Shown one piece after another: positions 28,058-37,312 of a stretch of DNA of 64,000 bases (position 1 is the first letter of the stretch; every line of letters starts with the position of its first letter). The notes beneath the pieces are model-generated. The model worked only from the letters and a program-made list of their open reading frames with translations, was not told where the DNA came from and ran no database searches. The translations under genes were made by a program, and so were the position numbers. Origin of the DNA: Agrobacterium salinitolerans (GTDB lineage Bacteria; Pseudomonadota; Alphaproteobacteria; Rhizobiales; Rhizobiaceae). The stretch covers positions 44,005 to 108,004 of the forward strand of contig NZ_MRDH01000009.1 of assembly GCF_002008225.1 (NCBI RefSeq). The letters run 5' to 3'.

Positions 28058-28603
28058 CTATAAGGGCGCTCCCGGCGCGACCCCGCAAGAAGGATCTGCC
28101 GGGCTCTGACCGGAGAATGGAATTTTTCCGGTTAAAGCCGCAACGGTTGCGCGTTGTACCGGCAAAATCGGAGAATAACCGTTCACGAACGTTTCGCATT
28201 CCGGCATATGGTAAAGGAGAAACGGGGAACCGAGCGAAACATATATGGTCGGAAGATAGTCCCACAATCTTTCCATCGATGCGGGAAACGGCCCGTGCAA
28301 ATCTGCCCACCGCGGACCAAGGTGTTCCCTGGCGGACATCTCTTCTTCAGCGAGAACATAGACGCCAACGTCATATAGCGCCGCTTCTATTTTCTCGCCA
28401 GGCCGCAGAATTGTCACATCAAACCCCGCCTCTCGAAGAAGCTGGTCAAACTGAAGTTGTGCGATCGGACCGGAAGGGGTCGTTCGCAGCAGGGCACACG
28501 ACCAGGCAGACACGCTTTTAAGCAACCGGTCGGCTGTTTCGCGTTCCGCAATTACGGTTCGGGGTGGAACATGAAAGATATGGAGGTCGCATATAGACCA
28601 AAT
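28058..28603 (-). pseudogene. C-terminal remnant of a GH3 family glycoside hydrolase
   Basis: The minus-strand frame reads as the last third of a GH3 beta-N-acetylhexosaminidase/glucosidase-type protein: 'YLPTIYVSLGSPFLLYHMPE', 'VNGYSPILPVQRATVAALTG' and 'KIPFSGQSPADP'. The catalytic N-terminal barrel is absent; the frame runs out about 160 bases before the start of the BCCT gene, and no good start codon exists (only an internal TTG at 28525). It is therefore a dead fragment left by deletion or rearrangement. Confidence 0.7.
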
Positions 28604-28771
28604 CTGGTCGATGCATGATCCATGCCGCGTCTTCCTGTCAGCAATACTGCATTATGCGGGCAAGATGTTCCAAACTTTCAAAGAAGCTACGGGGATTTTC
28701 TCCGTCCTGATTTGCTGCCGTCCGCAGCGCGTGTCACCCAGACGGAAAACTCGTTATCATTGGAGAACACT

Positions 28772-30385
28772 ATGAGCGACAGCGGCATTCCCGTTCCCGA
28801 AGGTCCAACCGAACTGATCGATACAACTTACATGGTTGGACAAGACAACATCACACCCCGGATCGGGCCGTTCGGCCTCGACGTGCATAACCCTGTTTTC
28901 CTGATCTCGGGTCTGACCATCGTTGGCTTCGTCCTGCTGACGCTCGCTCTCCAGCAGTATGTGGGACCGCTCTTCTCCGCCCTGCGCGACTGGCTGACAG
29001 CGACCTTCGACTGGTTCTTCCTGGCTGCCGGCAATGTTTTCCTGCTTCTTTGTCTTTTCTTGATCGTCTCGCCCTACGGCAGGGTCCGCATCGGCGGGCG
29101 CGATGCTTCGCCGGATTATTCCTATTCCGGCTGGTTTGCGATGCTCTTTGCTGCCGGTATGGGGATCGGCCTGATGTTCTATGGCGTCTCCGAGCCAATA
29201 TCACATTATTCCTCCGCCGTCGCGGGGAATGCCGGAAGTCCCGAGAGTTGGGCGCCACTCGGAGGCGCGGCAGGGGACACGGCGACCGCCCGGCATATCG
29301 GCATGGCCGCGACGATCTTCCATTGGGCCCTCCATCCTTGGGCGATCTATGCGGTGGTCGCGTTGGCGTTGGCGCTGTTTTGCTACAATAAGGGCCTACC
29401 GCTCACAATACGCTCGATCTTCTATCCGATTTTCGGCGAGCGTGTCTGGGGTTGGGTGGGCCACATGATTGATGTGCTCGCTGTCTTCGCCACGCTTTTT
29501 GGCCTTGCCACCTCCCTTGGTTTCGGCGCGGAACAGGCAAATGCCGGCCTGAATCACCTGTTTGGGATGCCGGTCAACGACATCTCGAAGGTCGTCCTGA
29601 TCGGTGTTATCACCGCTGTGGCCCTCACCTCGGTAGTGGCTGGGCTCGATGCCGGCGTCAAACGCCTTTCGGAGATCAACATGATCCTGGCCGCGCTGCT
29701 CCTGGCCTTTGTCGTGGCAGTCGGTCCGACGCTGGCCATTTTTACGGGCTTCTTCACCAACCTCTACGAATACATCCGCTACCTGCCCGAACTGTCGAAT
29801 CCCTTCGGTCGGACCGACGACAATTTCCGCCAGGGCTGGACCGCTTTTTATTGGGCTTGGTGGATCTCCTGGTCGCCCTTTGTCGGCATGTTCATTGCAC
29901 GCATCTCGCGCGGGCGGACGGTACGCGAGTTCCTCATCTGCGTGCTCATCATTCCCTCGCTGGTATCGGTCTTCTGGATGACGGCGTTCGGTGGGACGGC
30001 GATCAGTCAGATCGTGAACGATGGTTACCAGGCCGTGGTCGATGCTCCGCTGGAGCTTAAATTGTTCGCCATGCTGGAAGCCATGCCCCTGCGGGCTGTC
30101 ACAAGCTTCATCGGCATCGTACTGGTCATCGTATTCTTCGTAACCTCGTCTGATTCCGGCTCGCTCGTCATCGACACCATCACCGCCGGCGGCAAGGTGG
30201 ACGCACCGGTTCCCCAACGGGTCTTCTGGGCGACATTTGAGGGCCTCGTCGCCATTGCCCTTCTGCTTGGTGGTGGACTGGGAGCACTTCAGGCAATGGC
30301 CGTATCGACAGGCTTCCCATTCACCATCGTCCTCTTGCTCGCCTGCTTCGCCATCCTGAAAGGACTAGCAAACGAACCGCGCTAA
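28772..30385 (+). CDS. BCCT-family betaine/choline/carnitine transporter
   Basis: This 537-residue protein has twelve membrane helices of the BCCT family. The glycine-rich 'AAGMGIGLMFYGVSEP' in TM3 and the aromatic substrate box 'FYWAWWISWSPFVGMFIARI' in TM8 are intact. The GxGIG form of TM3 is that of ion-coupled betaine/choline carriers, not the CaiT exchanger form. The C-terminal tail after the last helix is very short, so the long osmosensing tail of BetP/BetT is missing and osmotic regulation is unlikely. GGAGAACACT precedes the ATG at 28772. Confidence 0.92.
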   Translation: MSDSGIPVPEGPTELIDTTYMVGQDNITPRIGPFGLDVHNPVFLISGLTIVGFVLLTLALQQYVGPLFSALRDWLTATFDWFFLAAGNVFLLLCLFLIVSPYGRVRIGGRDASPDYSYSGWFAMLFAAGMGIGLMFYGVSEPISHYSSAVAGNAGSPESWAPLGGAAGDTATARHIGMAATIFHWALHPWAIYAVVALALALFCYNKGLPLTIRSIFYPIFGERVWGWVGHMIDVLAVFATLFGLATSLGFGAEQANAGLNHLFGMPVNDISKVVLIGVITAVALTSVVAGLDAGVKRLSEINMILAALLLAFVVAVGPTLAIFTGFFTNLYEYIRYLPELSNPFGRTDDNFRQGWTAFYWAWWISWSPFVGMFIARISRGRTVREFLICVLIIPSLVSVFWMTAFGGTAISQIVNDGYQAVVDAPLELKLFAMLEAMPLRAVTSFIGIVLVIVFFVTSSDSGSLVIDTITAGGKVDAPVPQRVFWATFEGLVAIALLLGGGLGALQAMAVSTGFPFTIVLLLACFAILKGLANEPR

Positions 30386-30439
30386 AGATTTGGAGATCGA
30401 GTACGCCGAGCATTGCTCTGCAAGAATTCACGAGCTTCG

Positions 30440-30595
30440 TGACCTGCTGCCGGTTTTTCGGACACGAAATCAAGCTAATCCCACCTTGTTTTCAAATTCC
30501 ATCGGGCTGAGATAGCCCGGTGTCGAGTGGCGACGTTTCGGATTGTAGAGCGCTCGATGTAATCGAACACGTCTGCCTTTGCATCTTCTCTGGTC
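30440..30595 (-). mobile_element. IS3-family insertion sequence remnant (orfB 3' end)
   Basis: The minus strand encodes the end of an IS3-family OrfB integrase: 'EDAKADVFDYIER', then, after a one-base deletion near 30549, 'YNPKRRHSTPGYLSPMEFEN' followed by KVGLA and a stop at 30470. The outer end reads TGACCTGC from 30440, like an IS3-type terminal repeat. The rest of the element is gone. It marks a recombination scar between the BCCT and MocR genes. Confidence 0.75.
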
Positions 30596-30649
30596 CGCTA
30601 GACAGCATTCGTACCGTTTTCTCTGTTTTCAGTGAACAAGACGCTCTCT

Positions 30650-31975
30650 TTATCTCTGGTGCGCGAGCGCGATGGACTCGGCAACCTGCCCATGTCCGGA
30701 ATCCAGCTTGCTGGTAGCAACTCGGATATGGGAACTTGGCAGGATGGAGAACTTGTTGCCTGGCACGACCGCAATATTTCGTGCCGCAAGCGTTACCAGA
30801 GCGAAAGATTCCGATTCCACCGGCACCCAAAGGCAAAGGCCGCTGCCGGGCATGGTGGTAACGCCACGCTCAAGCAGTTCGCGCGCCAACGCATCGCGTC
30901 GTTTCTGATAAATGGCGCGTGCGTTCGCGACGATTTCGGAGGTTTCCTTGTCTCGGATGAGCCAGGCCACCGCAGCCTGTAAGACGCGGCTTGTCCAACC
31001 GGCGCTGAACGCTCGGTAAGATTGGATCTGTTCGACAATGGCTTTTGATCCTGAGAGAACCGCAAGCCGCAGATCAGGCCCTAATGTCTTCGAAAAAGAC
31101 ACAATACGCACCGTTCTGTCTGGAAAGCGCGAGCCGAGCGACACCGGCTGTGCAGCCGAGATATCAGCAATACCATCATCTTCGATAATCAAAGTGTCGC
31201 TATCTGCCAGAACATCGGCCAGCGCCTGCATTCGCTCTGGGGTAACGGTCTGTCCCGTTACCGAATGCAAGCGCGGCTGAAAAAGAAACGCAGCGGGCCG
31301 CTCCGTCATCGCCTGTTTCAGCGCAGTGGGCATAGGGCCTTCTTCATCGGACAGCACGGGAACGATTTTCACGCCCAGATCCTCGAGGATATCGAGAAGA
31401 CGCATAGCGGTCGGGTGTTCGACTGCAACCACCGAGCCCGGACGCACGAGCGCGCGGATGGTGGTGTAAACGCCATTATATCCACCATTGATGGCAAGAA
31501 AGGCTTCGGCGGCATAGGGCCAGTCGTCAGCAAGCGCATCTTTCAACTCAGGCACGATGCGGCTGCGCTCGTAGCTGTTCAGATCACTGACAGACGTTGC
31601 ATGCACCATGGCCTTTGCAAGCGGCGGCAGCAATGTCCGATCAGGAACTGCCATGGAAAGATCGAGAACATTCGCGCCATAATGGCCGGCACTCGCCAAC
31701 CGCTCCGGCTTTGCGACGAAGCGTTCCGCGCAGACCCAGGTTCCGTTACGCCCGCGACCGCTGACGATCTTCTGCTGGCGCAATTCGCTCCAAGCCTCGG
31801 AGATCGTAGCCGGACTAACCCCAAGCTCATAAGCCAGATCGCGAATGGCGGGCAACCGCGTTCCCACCGGCAGCAATCCGGCTCTTACGAGCGCACTCGT
31901 TTCCAGCGCAATGCCACGAATGGTTTTGTTGGTTATTTTTTCAGCAAGCCAGCGGGCTTTCACAATCTCGCTCAA
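30650..31975 (-). CDS. MocR-family regulator (GntR wHTH + aminotransferase domain)
   Basis: This 441-residue protein has an N-terminal GntR-type winged helix ('LPAIRDLAYELGVSPATISE') and a class I aminotransferase-like domain, with the PLP lysine in 'VSFSKTLGPDLRLAVLSG'. MocR regulators sense amino compounds through PLP chemistry and usually control a divergent gene. Here the divergent operon encodes a Pht5-like protein, an amino-acid ABC importer and an amidohydrolase. Inverted repeats in the 100-base gap are candidate operators. Confidence 0.9.
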   Translation of the reverse strand: MSEIVKARWLAEKITNKTIRGIALETSALVRAGLLPVGTRLPAIRDLAYELGVSPATISEAWSELRQQKIVSGRGRNGTWVCAERFVAKPERLASAGHYGANVLDLSMAVPDRTLLPPLAKAMVHATSVSDLNSYERSRIVPELKDALADDWPYAAEAFLAINGGYNGVYTTIRALVRPGSVVAVEHPTAMRLLDILEDLGVKIVPVLSDEEGPMPTALKQAMTERPAAFLFQPRLHSVTGQTVTPERMQALADVLADSDTLIIEDDGIADISAAQPVSLGSRFPDRTVRIVSFSKTLGPDLRLAVLSGSKAIVEQIQSYRAFSAGWTSRVLQAAVAWLIRDKETSEIVANARAIYQKRRDALARELLERGVTTMPGSGLCLWVPVESESFALVTLAARNIAVVPGNKFSILPSSHIRVATSKLDSGHGQVAESIALAHQR

Positions 31976-31989
31976 TTTTTTCTCACTTT

Positions 31990-32034
31990 AAATGTTCAAT
32001 AACGTAATAACATTTGTACGATTTCAAGTGTACA
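31990..32034. promoter_or_regulatory. Inverted repeats in the MocR divergent promoter
   Basis: Two inverted repeats adjoin each other: AAATGTT (31990-31996) with AACATTT (32009-32015), and TGTAC (32015-32019) with GTACA (32030-32034). They share one base and fill the middle of the 100-base gap between the divergent genes. They are likely regulator sites and overlap the promoters, but -35/-10 boxes were not assigned. Confidence 0.45.
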
Positions 32035-32075
32035 TTTACTCTCGAGGCATCAAAAAAACAAACGAGTAAAAAATC

Positions 32076-33038
32076 ATGCCCTTGAAACTTCGTCTTGCCC
32101 TTCGAGATTGGGACTATATGACACCGCTCGTTCTGGGAGATGTCTCGTCTCCAAAACTCCAGATCGAGGTCGATCGGGTCAGCACTCTCATTTCGAACAT
32201 CGCTGAAGACGAGGCTCACGACGCTGCCGAAACCTCCTTCAGCCGCTACGCGCAGATGCGTCACGATGGCGATGAGAGCGTTATCGGTATGCCGAACTTT
32301 ATCATGCGCGGCTTCCGCCACCGCTGCATCATCACCACCAAGGATAGCCCGATCCGCACGCTTGCCGATCTTGCGGGCAAGAAGATCGGCGTGACCGGCT
32401 GGCGCGATTCCGGCAATATATGGACCCGCGCGGCCTGCCGTCGCGAAGGCGTGGGGGTGGAAGACGCCATGTGGTATGCTGGCCGTCTGACGGAAGCCCA
32501 TCCTATCACCGACCGTCTGGATGGTTTCGGTCGTCCAGGCCGCATCGAGGCGGCGCCGGGCGAACGCCCGATGGTTGATCTGCTGAAGGATGGCGGGCTC
32601 GACGCCGTGTTCACCCCCTTCATGCCGAAGGGCTTCTTCGATCAGGACTCCCCCTTCCGACAGGTTCTGACGGATTACCGGGCTTCTGAAGTCGCCTATT
32701 TCAACGACGTCGGTTATGTGCCGGGCATGCATCTTATCGGGTTCAAGGCCCATATCGTGCGCGAAAATCCATGGATCATGGATGAGCTCAGCGAGCTTAT
32801 CGACGCCTCCCAGCGCATGTGGCTCGACAAGCGCGAAAAATACGCCGACACAACGCCATGGATGATCGACGAGTTGCGCCGTTGCGCTGCGGATCTGCCG
32901 CCGGACTGGAGTGCCAGCGGCTTTAAAAAAAACGAAGTCATGATCGTCGATTTCGCCAATGAGCTTCACGCTCAAGGCATTCTGCCGCGGCTTTTGACGC
33001 CCGCGGAGCTGTTTCCGCTGCACGCCGCAGGCAACTGA
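32076..33038 (+). CDS. Binding-protein-fold enzyme-like protein (Pht5 / 4,5-dihydroxyphthalate decarboxylase related)
   Basis: This 320-residue protein has no signal peptide and resembles the family of 4,5-dihydroxyphthalate decarboxylase and NMT1/PhnD-like binding proteins: 'LRLALRDWDYMTPLVLGDV' at the start, 'HDAAETSFSRYAQMRHDGD', and 'TLADLAGKKIGVTGWRDSGN'. Members of this group are cytoplasmic proteins built on a periplasmic-binding fold. As first gene of the MocR-divergent operon it may act on the compound imported by the following ABC system. The reaction is unknown. Confidence 0.7.
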   Translation: MPLKLRLALRDWDYMTPLVLGDVSSPKLQIEVDRVSTLISNIAEDEAHDAAETSFSRYAQMRHDGDESVIGMPNFIMRGFRHRCIITTKDSPIRTLADLAGKKIGVTGWRDSGNIWTRAACRREGVGVEDAMWYAGRLTEAHPITDRLDGFGRPGRIEAAPGERPMVDLLKDGGLDAVFTPFMPKGFFDQDSPFRQVLTDYRASEVAYFNDVGYVPGMHLIGFKAHIVRENPWIMDELSELIDASQRMWLDKREKYADTTPWMIDELRRCAADLPPDWSASGFKKNEVMIVDFANELHAQGILPRLLTPAELFPLHAAGN

Positions 33039-33095
33039 CGACAACAGACAGACCTTGGCAATTCAACCGTTGCAAACAAGAAGGGGAATACCAAA

Positions 33096-33986
33096 ATGCA
33101 AACGAAATTCATTGCTTCCGTCGCCCTTGCCGGGCTCATTCTCGCTGGACCGGCTCTTGCCGAGACGGCGCCCGCTCCAAAGCAGAGCGTGAACGAGGAA
33201 CTTCGCGCCCGGCTTCCGGAAAAAATCCGCTCCGAAGGAAAGATGGTCTCCGTCAACAATGGATCCTTTCCTCCCTATGAGATCGTAACCGGCACCAAGA
33301 TGGAAGGCGCAAGCGCCGACCTGACGGATGCGCTGGGCGAGCTGCTCGGCATCAAGATCGAGCATGCAACCGTCGGCGGCCTGCCAGCGCTTCTGGCAGG
33401 CGTCAATTCCGGGCGGTACCAGTTTGCATTTGGTCCTGTCGGCGATTTCAAGAGCCGCGAAGAAGCGAATGACTTCGTCGACTGGGTACAGGAATTCGTC
33501 GTCTTCGCTGTTCAGAAGGGCAATCCCAAGGACATCGTCTCGCTCGACACATCCTGCGGCCAGCGCATCGCCGTCATGGCTGGCGGCTCGGCTGAGCGCG
33601 TGATCCAGGCCCAGGCGGAAAAATGCAAGGCCGATGGCAAGGCCGCGATCGAGGTTCAGTCCTACACCGACCAGCCAAGCTCCATTCTGGCGGTTCGCTC
33701 CAAGCGCGCCGACGCCTTCTTCTCCTCTCAGGCGCCGTTGACCTATTTCGTATCCCAGGCCAATGGCCAGCTGGAACTGACGGGCGTCGGACAGAAGAAC
33801 GGTTTCGATGACCTCTATCAGGGCGCTGTCGTTCCCAAGGGCTCTGAACTCGGCCCGGTTCTTCTCGATGCCATCAAGGTGCTGATGGACAACGGGACCT
33901 ATGCGGCCATCATGAAGAAGTGGGGTCTTGAGAATAACATCCTCACGCAGCCCGGCATCAATCTCGGGGGCCAGTTGCCAAAATGA
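33096..33986 (+). CDS. Polar amino-acid ABC transporter binding protein
   Basis: This 296-residue protein has a signal peptide (residues 1-22, 'LAGLILAGPALA') and a family 3 solute-binding fold: 'KMVSVNNGSFPPYEIVTGTK', 'GASADLTDALGELLGIKIEH' and 'DTSCGQRIAVMAGGSAERV'. AAGAAGGGG precedes the ATG. It should capture an amino acid or amino-acid conjugate in the periplasm and deliver it to the permease encoded next, whose start overlaps by four bases. Confidence 0.93.
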   Translation: MQTKFIASVALAGLILAGPALAETAPAPKQSVNEELRARLPEKIRSEGKMVSVNNGSFPPYEIVTGTKMEGASADLTDALGELLGIKIEHATVGGLPALLAGVNSGRYQFAFGPVGDFKSREEANDFVDWVQEFVVFAVQKGNPKDIVSLDTSCGQRIAVMAGGSAERVIQAQAEKCKADGKAAIEVQSYTDQPSSILAVRSKRADAFFSSQAPLTYFVSQANGQLELTGVGQKNGFDDLYQGAVVPKGSELGPVLLDAIKVLMDNGTYAAIMKKWGLENNILTQPGINLGGQLPK

Positions 33987-34906
33987 CGAGCTCTGTTGAA
34001 ATGAAAGTGCCGCTTTCGGGTGGCGCTGATCTGCGGGATGTGGCGACAGCCCATACCCCGTTTCGTACGGGAAGACTTGTGCTGTGGGTCGTCATCGTCC
34101 TCGTCGTCGCCAATTTTGGCTGGATCGTCGCCAACAACGAGAACTTCGGCTGGCCCGTCGTCGCTCAATATTTCTTCGATCCGACCGTCATCAGCGGTCT
34201 CTATGTCAGCCTCGGGCTAACCGTCATCGCCATGATCCTTGGCATCATTCTCGGCCTCATCATCGCGATTGCCAGAATGTCGAAAGACGGTCTGGCGAAC
34301 TCTTTCGCTTCGCTCTTCATCTGGTTCTTCCGCGGCACGCCGCTGCTCGTCCAGCTGATCTTCTGGTACAATATGTCCACCCTCTTTCCGCAGCTCTCCA
34401 TCTCGATCCCCTTCGGGCCGACGCTTGCAAGCTGGGACACCAATTCCGTAATTACGCCAATGACCGCTGCAATCGTTGGTCTGGCCCTCAATGAAGCGGC
34501 CTATATGGCGGAAATCATTCGCGGTGGTCTTCTTTCAGTCGATCGCGGGCAGGCGGAAACGGCAGAAGCCTTCGGCATGACCAAGGCACGCGCACTCTGG
34601 CGCATCATCATCCCTCAGGCCATGCGTTCCATCGTTCCGCCCACCGGCAACCAGCTGATCAGCATGATCAAGGCAACATCACTTGTCAGCGTCATTGCCA
34701 TGGCCGATCTTCTTTACTCGGTTCAGTCCATCTACAACCGGACCTTCGAGATCATCCCGATGCTTCTCGTGGCCGTCATCTGGTATCTGCTGATCACATC
34801 TGTCCTCAATGTGGGTCAGAACTATATAGAGGCCTATTACGGCCGTAGCGACCGCCGCAATACCGACGTTACAAAGCCAGCACGGGAAGAGGAGGCTAGT
34901 CATTGA
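33983..34906 (+). CDS. Polar amino-acid ABC transporter permease (HisM/GlnP type)
   Basis: This 307-residue permease has a first helix ('[19 protein letters not shown]') ahead of a standard HisM-type domain with the EAA loop '[20 protein letters not shown]'. It has an N-terminal extension of about 30 polar residues. A single permease gene implies a homodimeric channel. It overlaps both neighbours by four bases. Confidence 0.93.
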   Translation: MTSSVEMKVPLSGGADLRDVATAHTPFRTGRLVLWVVIVLVVANFGWIVANNENFGWPVVAQYFFDPTVISGLYVSLGLTVIAMILGIILGLIIAIARMSKDGLANSFASLFIWFFRGTPLLVQLIFWYNMSTLFPQLSISIPFGPTLASWDTNSVITPMTAAIVGLALNEAAYMAEIIRGGLLSVDRGQAETAEAFGMTKARALWRIIIPQAMRSIVPPTGNQLISMIKATSLVSVIAMADLLYSVQSIYNRTFEIIPMLLVAVIWYLLITSVLNVGQNYIEAYYGRSDRRNTDVTKPAREEEASH

Positions 34907-35682
34907 TCTCAGCTACAGACCAGAAGCCTCTCGTGCAGGCCCGCAACGTCCACAAGTCATTCGATCATCTGGAGGTTCTGAAGGGTATCGATCTGGACGT
35001 GATGCCAGGCGAAGTCGTGGTCATCCTCGGGCCGTCCGGCTCAGGCAAATCCACCTTCCTTCGTTGTATCAACCACCTGGAGACAATCCAAAAGGGATCG
35101 ATTGCCGTCGATGGTGAACAGATCGGCTATCGGGTGAAGAACGACCGGCTGGAGAAGCTCTCCTCCAACAGCATCGCACGTCAGCGTCGCAAGATCGGCA
35201 TGGTGTTCCAGCAGTTCAATCTCTATCCGCATATGACGGTGCTGCAGAACATCATCGAAGCGCCGGTGGGCGTCCATGGCGAAAGCCGCAAGAATGCAAC
35301 CCAAAACGCCATGCGCCTGCTGGAACGGGTTGGCTTGTCAGAAAAAGCATCCAGCTATCCGCGCCAGCTTTCCGGCGGGCAGCAGCAGCGTGTGGCGATT
35401 GCACGAGCTCTGGCAATCAAACCGAAGCTCATGCTGTTCGATGAACCGACTTCCGCGCTCGACCCGGAACTCGTCGGCGAAGTTCTCGCCACGATGCGCG
35501 ACCTTGCAAGCCAGGGCCTGACCATGATCGTCGTGACGCACGAGATCGGTTTTGCGAAAGAAGCGGCAGATCGGGTCATCTTTATGGATGGTGGCAATAT
35601 CGTCGAGATGGGCAAGCCGGAGGACGTTATCGGCAACCCGCGACATCCGCGAACACAGGCTTTCCTCTCCCGCTTTCTGTAA
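34903..35682 (+). CDS. Polar amino-acid ABC transporter ATPase (GlnQ type)
   Basis: This 259-residue ATPase has Walker A '[15 protein letters not shown]', signature '[15 protein letters not shown]' and Walker B '[17 protein letters not shown]', all standard for the GlnQ/HisP group. The start is a TTG inside the TTGA overlap with the permease stop, with AGGAGG seven bases upstream. This is an unusual start codon, but a strong ribosome site supports it. Confidence 0.93.
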   Translation: MISATDQKPLVQARNVHKSFDHLEVLKGIDLDVMPGEVVVILGPSGSGKSTFLRCINHLETIQKGSIAVDGEQIGYRVKNDRLEKLSSNSIARQRRKIGMVFQQFNLYPHMTVLQNIIEAPVGVHGESRKNATQNAMRLLERVGLSEKASSYPRQLSGGQQQRVAIARALAIKPKLMLFDEPTSALDPELVGEVLATMRDLASQGLTMIVVTHEIGFAKEAADRVIFMDGGNIVEMGKPEDVIGNPRHPRTQAFLSRFL

Positions 35683-35751
35683 GCGAGACGTTTTCTCCCC
35701 AACTTGACGCCATTTAACGGCTGGCGTCCTTTTCAAGACCCTGGTGGACCC

Positions 35752-36933
35752 ATGCTAAACGACAACCAATATGCCCGCGTTTCCGATTTCGAGCCCATGG
35801 AGGCGGAACTCAAGGCCACGCGCCAATATCTGCACGCCAATCCCGAGCTTTCACAGGAAGAGGTAGAAACCGCTCGCTATGTGGCGGAGAAACTCGAAGC
35901 CTGGGGCTTTGAGGTGACCCGCAATGTCGGCGGTCACGGCGTCGTCGCCCGCCTGAAAAACGGCAGCGGGAGCAAGAGCATCGGCATTCGCGCCGATATG
36001 GATGCACTGCCGATCATGGAAGAGACCGGGCTTGCCTATGCCAGCAAGACCCCCGGCAAGATGCACGCCTGCGGCCATGATGGCCATACGACCGTTCTGC
36101 TCGGCGCTGCCGAATATCTGGCACGCACGCGCCGCTTCGATGGCACCGTGACCCTGATCTTCCAGCCCGCAGAAGAAAACGGCAAACCCTCCGGCGCGCA
36201 GAAAATGATTGAGGACGGCCTTTTCGAGCGCTTCCCCATCGACGCGATTTTCGGTCTGCACAATCATCCCGGCGCACCGGAAGGCACAATTTTGACGCGC
36301 TCCGGACCGATGATGGCGTCTTCCGACACGGTTAAGATCACGGTCAGGGGCAAGGGCGGCCACGCGTCCCGCCCACATCTGACGGTCGATCCGATCGTCG
36401 TGGCCTGTAACCTCGTCGTTGCACTCCAGACCGTCGTTTCGCGCAACATCGACCCCACCCAGACGGCGGTAGTCACCGTCGGTACCATCCATGCGGGAGA
36501 GGCGGTCAACGTCATTCCGGAATATGCGAAACTGGCGCTCAGCGTGCGCTGCTTCGAACCCAAGGTGCGCGATCTGCTGGAGCGTCGCATCACCAAGCTC
36601 GCGCAATCCATGGCGGAAGCCTATGACGCCGCCATCGATATCGAGTATGAGCACGGCTATCCAGTCGTTGCCAATTCGGAAGCCGAAACCGCCTTTGCGC
36701 GGTGCGTGGCGGAGGAACTGATTGGAAGCGACAAGGTCACCACCTGCCCGCTCATTCCCGGCAGCGAGGACTTCTCCTATTTCCTCGAAAAGAAGCCCGG
36801 GAGCTTTCTGCGCCTTGGCAACGGCATGAATTCTGCCATGCTGCACAGCGCCAAATATGACTTCGCCGACGAAACTCTCACGGTCGGAGCAGCCCTATGG
36901 GCGCGCTTGGCCGAGCGATTTCTGCAACAGTGA
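35752..36933 (+). CDS. M20D amidohydrolase (aminoacylase / IAA-amino acid hydrolase-like)
   Basis: This 393-residue enzyme of the M20D group has the metal-binding motifs 'KMHACGHDGHTTVLLGAAEY' and 'FQPAEENGKPSGAQKM', the His in 'IFGLHNHPGAPEG' and 'PGSEDFSYFLEKK' at the end, so all ligands look intact. Such enzymes cleave N-acyl or conjugated amino acids. In this operon it would release the free amino acid after ABC import. The ATG at 35752 is preferred to a TTG 16 codons upstream. Confidence 0.92.
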   Translation: MLNDNQYARVSDFEPMEAELKATRQYLHANPELSQEEVETARYVAEKLEAWGFEVTRNVGGHGVVARLKNGSGSKSIGIRADMDALPIMEETGLAYASKTPGKMHACGHDGHTTVLLGAAEYLARTRRFDGTVTLIFQPAEENGKPSGAQKMIEDGLFERFPIDAIFGLHNHPGAPEGTILTRSGPMMASSDTVKITVRGKGGHASRPHLTVDPIVVACNLVVALQTVVSRNIDPTQTAVVTVGTIHAGEAVNVIPEYAKLALSVRCFEPKVRDLLERRITKLAQSMAEAYDAAIDIEYEHGYPVVANSEAETAFARCVAEELIGSDKVTTCPLIPGSEDFSYFLEKKPGSFLRLGNGMNSAMLHSAKYDFADETLTVGAALWARLAERFLQQ

Positions 36934-37312
36934 TCTGCATTTGGCGAGCCCACGCCACCACTCAACCCCGCCTGTTCGCGGAGCGCCCTGATTGGCATGG
37001 TCTGGAGCGATATGGATCCTGGAGGCCGGTGCGCTGAAACCACAGGGGATTGGAGAAAAGGTGCCAAGAGAAGGCTTGCACCGGACGGAGCAGGAAATCG
37101 TTCGCGGCGCCGTCAGTTTTTTACTGAGTTCGGGTTCGAAGGCCGGACTTGCGGGCGTGCCAAGCGGCTGGGTATGACTCAACCGTTGCCCTGCACTTGT
37201 TCCCCAAACAAGGAGACGCTGGTTGAAAGGATATAACACGAAGGGTTCGTCCGGCGATGGATTCCGTCCAGGTCATTATGAGGGCGCCTGCGCACCCTCA
37301 TAACTCCTCTTT
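36934..37312. other. Intergenic region between convergent operons
   Basis: About 380 bases separate the M20 gene from the end of the leftward RND gene. No gene with a recognisable product is seen. The right end holds the stem-loop at 37276-37303. The rest may be remnant sequence. Confidence 0.4.
37276..37303 (-). terminator. Stem-loop terminator of the RND operon
   Basis: TTATGAGGG (37276-37284) pairs perfectly with CCCTCATAA (37295-37303) around a ten-base loop. It begins ten bases beyond the stop of the leftward RND gene. No clear T run follows on the minus strand. Confidence 0.55.

Noticed and set aside
29396..30217. A 273-codon minus-strand frame inside the BCCT gene
   Set aside because: It is highly charged and without a domain, fully inside an intact transporter gene on the other strand.
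31983..33044. A long minus-strand frame of 353 codons opposite the Pht5-like gene
   Set aside because: The plus-strand product has a recognisable family and good position in the operon; the antisense frame has no domain and would cover the divergent promoter.
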